Assembly: GCA_003151275.1 (NCBI GenBank)
Contig: PLXC01000095.1
Span: 1 to 25,952, forward strand
Direction: 5' to 3'
Source: Candidatus Melainabacteria bacterium
GTDB lineage: Bacteria; Cyanobacteriota; Vampirovibrionia; Obscuribacterales; Obscuribacteraceae
Length of the DNA: 25,952 bases
Positions 21,680 to 25,952 of this stretch are shown here, piece by piece. Numbering within the stretch: the first letter of the stretch is position 1; each line of letters begins with the position of its first letter. The notes below the pieces were generated by a model, which worked only from the letters and a program-made list of their open reading frames with translations, did not search any database and was not told the DNA's origin. A program made the translations under genes and the position numbers.

Positions 21680-23386
21680 ATGCAAACCAATCGATTCCTT
21701 CATCAGATTCTACCCTCCGTCGCTTTCGCAATGCTGGGCATACCAGCCTTAGCGGCCCCGCTCGTTCAACCTCATAACGGATCCGTAAATCCGGCCCAAG
21801 CTCAGGCACCATCTTTAGTATCGCCTGAGCAATCGGTGCCGCTCGTCTTCGGACTGCGCCTTCGCAATGAAGATGCACTGCAGCGGCTGCTCACAGAGCT
21901 GTCCAACCCGACGTCTCGGCTTTATCATCACTGGCTCACGCCGGCCCAGTTTGCGACCCGCTTTTCACCGACCCAGTCTGATGTGGATACGGTCACTGCT
22001 TATTTGCGGGATCATGGCATTCGCGTGCTCAATATCAGCCCCAATCGCCTCTTGATTCAGGCGCTGGCCACAGCCACGAGCGTTGATAACGTGTTCAATG
22101 TGCAACTGCACAAAGTATCCGGTGGCTTCACCAACAGTGTCGAGCCAAAACTACCCTCTGATATCGCCAAGGTCGTGCAATCCGTCTCCGGTCTGAACAG
22201 CCTGGCAATGATGAAAAGCCAAGCCATGCAGCACGCAGCAGGCGCACAGCAGCCCGTGGCGTACAGTCCCAGCGGCATCGCTACAGCCTATAATTTCCCC
22301 AACGTCAATAACCGACACAACACCGGTGGTGCTTATAGCGGAGCGGGTACGACAATTGCCATTGTCACTGCCTTCGGCTATAACCCACAGGATTTGGTTG
22401 ACTTCTACACTCAGTTTGGCATTCGTCACACTGGTCGAATCACAAACATCCCAATTGGTGGCGAAACCTCCGTCAAAGGTGTCGAAACGACATTGGATCT
22501 CGAACAGGCGACTAGCCAGGCTCCTGACGCCGACGTACTGATGTACATTGCCGCCACTCCAGCGTTCCGCAACCTGGACCTGGCTTTCAATCAGGTAGTT
22601 TGCGATAACGATGCCAATGTCGTCTCCTTTTCCTGGGGAATAGAGGAGGCGAAACTGGGCTGGTCGCAAATGTTCACCTTGCACGAGATCTTCGAGCAAG
22701 CTGCTGCTCAGGGGATAGTCATCTTCGCTGCCAGCGGCGATGACGGTGCCTATGGAACCGGGGATGATCTGGAGCAGCCTGTGCTCGCCACCAGCTATCC
22801 AAGTTCGGATCCGCTAATCACCGCCGTCGGTGGCACGACATTACAGACCAACGTGGACTCGACGTGGAAAACCGAGAGCGCCTGGAGCGGTAGTGGTGGA
22901 GGTATCTCGATCTTTTGGGATCGGTCTGCTTGGCAGACAGGAACTGGCGTGCCTGCTTACGGCTGGTATGCTCCTGCCAATCAAAAACGAACTAGCTGTG
23001 ACGTCAGTTTTAATGCCGATCCTTCTACGGGTTATCCGGTGCGCTTCGGCGGCAAATGGTTGCTCGAAGGCGGTACCAGTTGCGGCACGCCAAACTGGGC
23101 GGCACTATGGGCGCTGGCAGAGCAAGGCATTGGCAGCCGAATTGGTGGCAGCAATATCACCATCTATGCCATGGCTAATTCGGCAAACTACTCCTCGCTT
23201 TTCCATGATGTCACCCAAGGCAACAACGGAGGAGACAATGCAGGAGACCCGTTGTCACCCGGTTACAACGCCGGTGTGGGTTGGGATTATCCTACCGGCT
23301 GGGGTTCCCCAAATGGACAACACTTGGTCGCCTGGCTTCTTAATCACCGACCGCTCCCGGAAACTGCTGACGATCTCAATCAGTAA
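21680..23386 (+). CDS. Exported sedolisin-type serine-carboxyl peptidase (family S53, pro-kumamolisin)
   Basis: Secreted endopeptidase, usually active at acid pH and self-activated by pro-domain removal. ATG has GGAG 7 nt upstream. Signal peptide about 1-26 (VAFAMLGIPALAA). The pro-domain (about 45-180) includes VPLVFGLRLRNEDALQRLLTELSNP and YHHWLTPAQFATRFSPT, each typical of the family. The catalytic domain (about 195-555) shows Glu269 and Asp273 in VETTLDLE, VVSFSWG (314-320), Asp354 in ASGDDGAYG, and Ser467 in GGTSCGTPNWAAL. The calcium-site segment DVTQGNNG begins at Asp510 and GYNAGVGWDYPTGWGSPNG follows. All catalytic residues are present, so an active enzyme is expected. It ends in a strong terminator and is a single-gene unit. 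Confidence 0.93.
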   Translation: MQTNRFLHQILPSVAFAMLGIPALAAPLVQPHNGSVNPAQAQAPSLVSPEQSVPLVFGLRLRNEDALQRLLTELSNPTSRLYHHWLTPAQFATRFSPTQSDVDTVTAYLRDHGIRVLNISPNRLLIQALATATSVDNVFNVQLHKVSGGFTNSVEPKLPSDIAKVVQSVSGLNSLAMMKSQAMQHAAGAQQPVAYSPSGIATAYNFPNVNNRHNTGGAYSGAGTTIAIVTAFGYNPQDLVDFYTQFGIRHTGRITNIPIGGETSVKGVETTLDLEQATSQAPDADVLMYIAATPAFRNLDLAFNQVVCDNDANVVSFSWGIEEAKLGWSQMFTLHEIFEQAAAQGIVIFAASGDDGAYGTGDDLEQPVLATSYPSSDPLITAVGGTTLQTNVDSTWKTESAWSGSGGGISIFWDRSAWQTGTGVPAYGWYAPANQKRTSCDVSFNADPSTGYPVRFGGKWLLEGGTSCGTPNWAALWALAEQGIGSRIGGSNITIYAMANSANYSSLFHDVTQGNNGGDNAGDPLSPGYNAGVGWDYPTGWGSPNGQHLVAWLLNHRPLPETADDLNQ

Positions 23387-23438
23387 GTGAATGTGAACGA
23401 ATTCGGCTATCCCAGGGGAAATCAATCGTTGTCGAATC

Positions 23439-23500
23439 TAGCGGGCGAATATCTACGATCCTATCCAGGATGTCCAGGATATTCGCCCGCTACTATTTTT
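23439..23500 (+). terminator. Strong terminator of the sedolisin gene
   Basis: A perfect 15-bp stem TAGCGGGCGAATATC/GATATTCGCCCGCTA (23439-23453 with 23478-23492) encloses a smaller ATCCT/AGGAT hairpin and is followed by CTATTTTT. Confidence 0.88.
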
Positions 23501-23510
23501 CCTTGATCGC

Positions 23511-23551
23511 AAAAAAAATTTGTCTTTGATGCCACCACAGGTAGTGGCATC
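23511..23551 (-). terminator. Terminator of the RND efflux gene
   Basis: A perfect 8-bp stem GATGCCAC/GTGGCATC (23528-23535 with 23544-23551). Read on the minus strand, AAAGACAAATTTTTTTT follows it. It faces the sedolisin terminator, as expected between convergent genes. Confidence 0.65.
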
Positions 23552-23590
23552 ATTCCTGTTGCGGTTCTTGTCCCGGCGAGACTGTCTGCG

Positions 23591-25952
23591 TCATTCTTGC
23601 CCGCTTTCTGTCGTTAGTGATTCCTCAGCCTTACCTGCTGTCTCTGCTGAGCTCAGCAACATATTGTTCTCGGCTCCACTCAACTGCAGCTTCGAGCGTC
23701 TTTTAAAGCGAAATCCATTTTCGAATGATTCATACAGTGACGGTAAAACCATCAAAGAAAGCAGGATAGCTGGTACCAATCCGCCCACAATTACAATTGC
23801 AAATGGTCGCTGACTTTGTGAACCGATGCCGGTTGAAAGAGCTGCCGGCATCAATCCTGCAAAGGCCACAGTTGTCGTCATAAGTGCCGGTTTAAGTCTA
23901 ACCATTGCACTTGTGTAAACAGCATCAGTTAGAGTCAGTCCATCGTCGAGCAATCCTTTCACAAGCGAGACCAAGATAACGCCGTTTTGCACCGAGACCC
24001 CGAACAAGGCGATAAAGCCTACGCCAGCCGATATGCTGAAGTGTGTGCCGGTCAGGAAAAGAGCCACTATCGCGCCAGGCACTGCTAGTGGCACTGCTAG
24101 CATTACTAACGACGCTGTTCTAGCAGAGCCTAGGGCTGTGTACAGAAGTAAGAAAACCAAGCCAAGCGTGATTGGCATGATGATCATTAGCCCGTTCATG
24201 GCGTGCTGGGCTCGTTCAAATTGCCCTCCCCATACGATTTGGTATCCTTCTGGAACCTTAACGCTCTGGGCGACTTTGGCTTGTGCTTCGTAAACTGCCG
24301 AGCACAGGTCTCGTCCGCGGATGTTGGCTTTTATGGCTGCGCGACGTGAATTCTTGTCTCTCAAGATTGCCACTGCACCGTGAGATTCCGATATGGTGGC
24401 AACTTGTCCAAGCGGAATCTTCAGTCCAGATGGCGTTGAAACTTGGATGTGGTCTAAATCGATCGCCTGACTTCGGTAATCTTTTTGAAATCTCAAGACG
24501 AGGCTGAAATGTCTTTCTCCTTCTAGGACTTCTGTAATTATCTTGCCACCGACCGAGGTTTCGACGACATCCAAGATCTGGTTTGAGTTGATACCGTATC
24601 TGGCGGCTCTGTCACGGTCGATAGTGACGAGAAGCTGAGGTTGACCTAATAGTTGGTCCACAGCAACGTCGACCATGCCCGGTACGCTATCTACGCAATG
24701 TTTAACCTGTTTCCCCAAGTCGGTCAAAATTCCTAGATCATGACCGTAAATTTTTATCGCTAGTTCACCTTTGACGCCGGCGATGCTTTCATCCATGTTG
24801 TCTTTTATGTATTGCGAGAAATTGTAAAGAAAGCCAGGCATGGCAGTGTTCATCTCGGTACTCATTTGATTGACTAACATTTGCTTAGTGGCAAATTGAG
24901 GGCGCCAGTCCGACTGAGGTTTTAGGTCGACAAAGATCTCGACGTTGCTGTAGTTGTTTGGATCTGTGCCATCATCCGGAGTGCCTACTTGACTGACAAC
25001 ATTGATCACTTCAGGATATTTTTTTACTATTGATCTTATTTCGCGTGCAACTCTTACTGCTTTATCCAGGGAAACGCTGGTTGGTAAAATCGTGACGCGC
25101 AGCCAAATATTGCCCTCTTCGAGTTCGGGAATGAACTCTGAGCCCAGAAATGGTGTCAGCAATAGAGAAGACGCCACAATCAGCAGTCCGCAGAGTCCAA
25201 TTAGACGGGGTCTCTGCATCGACCATTTCAAAATTGGTTTGTAGAGATGCTCTGCTGCTTGCATTAAGGGGCTTTCCCTATGTGATGGCAACCTCTTTGA
25301 AAAAATAAGCAGACAGAGAACCGGGATGATCGTCATTGTGCAGAGAACTGCTCCCAAAAGGTTGCAGTTCATCGTTATGGCAAGTGGTCGGAATAATCTT
25401 CCTTCGACGCCCTGCAAACTTAAAATCGGTAGGAAGGTAACGATGATAATACTAGTGGCAAACAACACAGGCTTAGCTACTTCTACAGCTGCTCGAGCAA
25501 TTGTAAGTTTGACCGTTTCAGGAGCCGGGTTCTTTTCTAAATTACCCAGTTGACGGATTATATTTTCCACCATGACGATGGCGCCGTCCACAATGATGCC
25601 GAAGTCTATGGCGCCGAGGGAGAGCAAATTTCCAGGTACGTTAAACAGTTTCAGCAAGATAAACGCGATCATCAAGGCTAAAGGAATGACTAAAGCGCAA
25701 ATCAGGGCACTGCGAACTTGAAACAGATAGAGCATCAGGATAACGACTACCAGGACAATGCCTTCGACGACGTTGTGACTGATAGTGTCCATGGTGTGCC
25801 GCACAAGCAAGGTGCGATCGTACAGTGGTTCGAGGCGCATACCGGGCTCTAAACTAGATGTGATGTCTTTCCAGGCATTGTGAATATTCTCGATTGCTAT
25901 CGATGGATTTTCCCCGCGTCGCATCAAGACGATGCCTTCGACGACGTCGTCT
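23591..25952 (-). CDS. HME-type RND efflux pump, CzcA/CusA family (N-terminus outside window)
   Basis: Inner-membrane proton-driven exporter of heavy metals, working with a periplasmic adaptor and an outer-membrane channel. The frame is open past the window edge: reading in, it begins DDVVEGIVLMRRGENP, the typical CzcA segment. So about 786 residues are present and roughly 250 N-terminal ones are missing. The TM4 signature DFGIIVDGAIVMVEN (25562-25606) matches the HME group, closest to divalent-cation (Zn/Co/Cd-type) pumps rather than Cu/Ag pumps. Further landmarks are the large periplasmic loop with EFIPELEEGNIWLR, the second TM bundle with GVSVQNGVILVSL, and the end MVLPSLYESF followed by a 50-residue polar tail. 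No metal regulator is visible in the window. Confidence 0.93.
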   Translation of the reverse strand, partial: DDVVEGIVLMRRGENPSIAIENIHNAWKDITSSLEPGMRLEPLYDRTLLVRHTMDTISHNVVEGIVLVVVILMLYLFQVRSALICALVIPLALMIAFILLKLFNVPGNLLSLGAIDFGIIVDGAIVMVENIIRQLGNLEKNPAPETVKLTIARAAVEVAKPVLFATSIIIVTFLPILSLQGVEGRLFRPLAITMNCNLLGAVLCTMTIIPVLCLLIFSKRLPSHRESPLMQAAEHLYKPILKWSMQRPRLIGLCGLLIVASSLLLTPFLGSEFIPELEEGNIWLRVTILPTSVSLDKAVRVAREIRSIVKKYPEVINVVSQVGTPDDGTDPNNYSNVEIFVDLKPQSDWRPQFATKQMLVNQMSTEMNTAMPGFLYNFSQYIKDNMDESIAGVKGELAIKIYGHDLGILTDLGKQVKHCVDSVPGMVDVAVDQLLGQPQLLVTIDRDRAARYGINSNQILDVVETSVGGKIITEVLEGERHFSLVLRFQKDYRSQAIDLDHIQVSTPSGLKIPLGQVATISESHGAVAILRDKNSRRAAIKANIRGRDLCSAVYEAQAKVAQSVKVPEGYQIVWGGQFERAQHAMNGLMIIMPITLGLVFLLLYTALGSARTASLVMLAVPLAVPGAIVALFLTGTHFSISAGVGFIALFGVSVQNGVILVSLVKGLLDDGLTLTDAVYTSAMVRLKPALMTTTVAFAGLMPAALSTGIGSQSQRPFAIVIVGGLVPAILLSLMVLPSLYESFENGFRFKRRSKLQLSGAENNMLLSSAETAGKAEESLTTESGQE

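Noticed and set aside
1..25952. tRNA, rRNA, CRISPR array, transposase or known riboswitch
   Set aside because: Reading both strands by eye I found no tRNA arms, regular spacer-repeat series, transposase frames or familiar riboswitch cores; a covariance-model scan would be needed to exclude them fully.

Overview
The window (about 26 kb, mid GC) reads as a chromosomal stretch of a free-living Gram-negative-type bacterium. It shows Shine-Dalgarno starts, rho-independent terminators, exported proteins with signal peptides and a CzcA/CusA-type RND efflux pump. The mix of an actinobacterial-size isocitrate lyase, a planctomycete-style 'mu-protocadherin' with a SgcJ/EcaC partner, a sedolisin protease, DUF4239, DUF4870 and DUF5658 proteins and many orphan small proteins with wide intergenic gaps would fit an environmental lineage such as Obscuribacterales/Vampirovibrionia or Planctomycetes. 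That placement is a guess; there is no rRNA, tRNA or phylogenetic marker here. Layout: (1) 1-2.3 kb: the tail of an upstream gene, then small orphan genes (a 97-aa protein, a 37-residue membrane peptide, a 71-aa zinc ribbon). (2) 2.3-4.6 kb: isocitrate lyase (aceA) behind an upstream region rich in dyads, a His-rich small protein and a DUF4870 membrane protein with a strong terminator. (3) 4.8-6.7 kb: a divergent beta-carbonic anhydrase and a two-gene unit (103-aa orphan plus a CxxC zinc-finger protein). (4) 7.6-9.7 kb: oligopeptidase B (ptrB). (5) 10.0-13.2 kb, minus strand: a DUF4239 membrane protein, then a likely operon of a TM-anchored protein, an exported trypsin-fold protein whose serine position looks lost, a small membrane protein and a 28-residue peptide with a very strong ribosome binding site. 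A minus-strand terminator closes this unit. (6) 13.9-20.9 kb: three MocR/GntR regulators, with the SgcJ-like and mu-protocadherin-like secreted pair on the opposite strand between the first and second. (7) 21.1-23.4 kb: a DUF5658 membrane protein and an exported sedolisin. (8) 23.6 kb to the end: an HME-RND efflux pump, cut by the window edge. The main observation is that all three MocR-type regulators have an intact GntR helix-turn-helix and a full-length aminotransferase-fold domain, but each has lost the Schiff-base lysine (Q, A and Q in the aligned block). The C-terminal carboxylate-binding arginine also appears lost in all three. They look like a local family of PLP-independent or ligand-switched MocR proteins. 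The second and third are adjacent, 8 nt apart, and could form a heteromer. The second is transcribed divergently from the SgcJ/mu-protocadherin pair, which makes that secreted pair its likeliest target. Other points of interest are a GTTGCAACAT motif found in three intergenic regions (one at the aceA promoter), a carbonic anhydrase with Glu in place of the catalytic-dyad Asp, and several very small genes with good ribosome binding sites.
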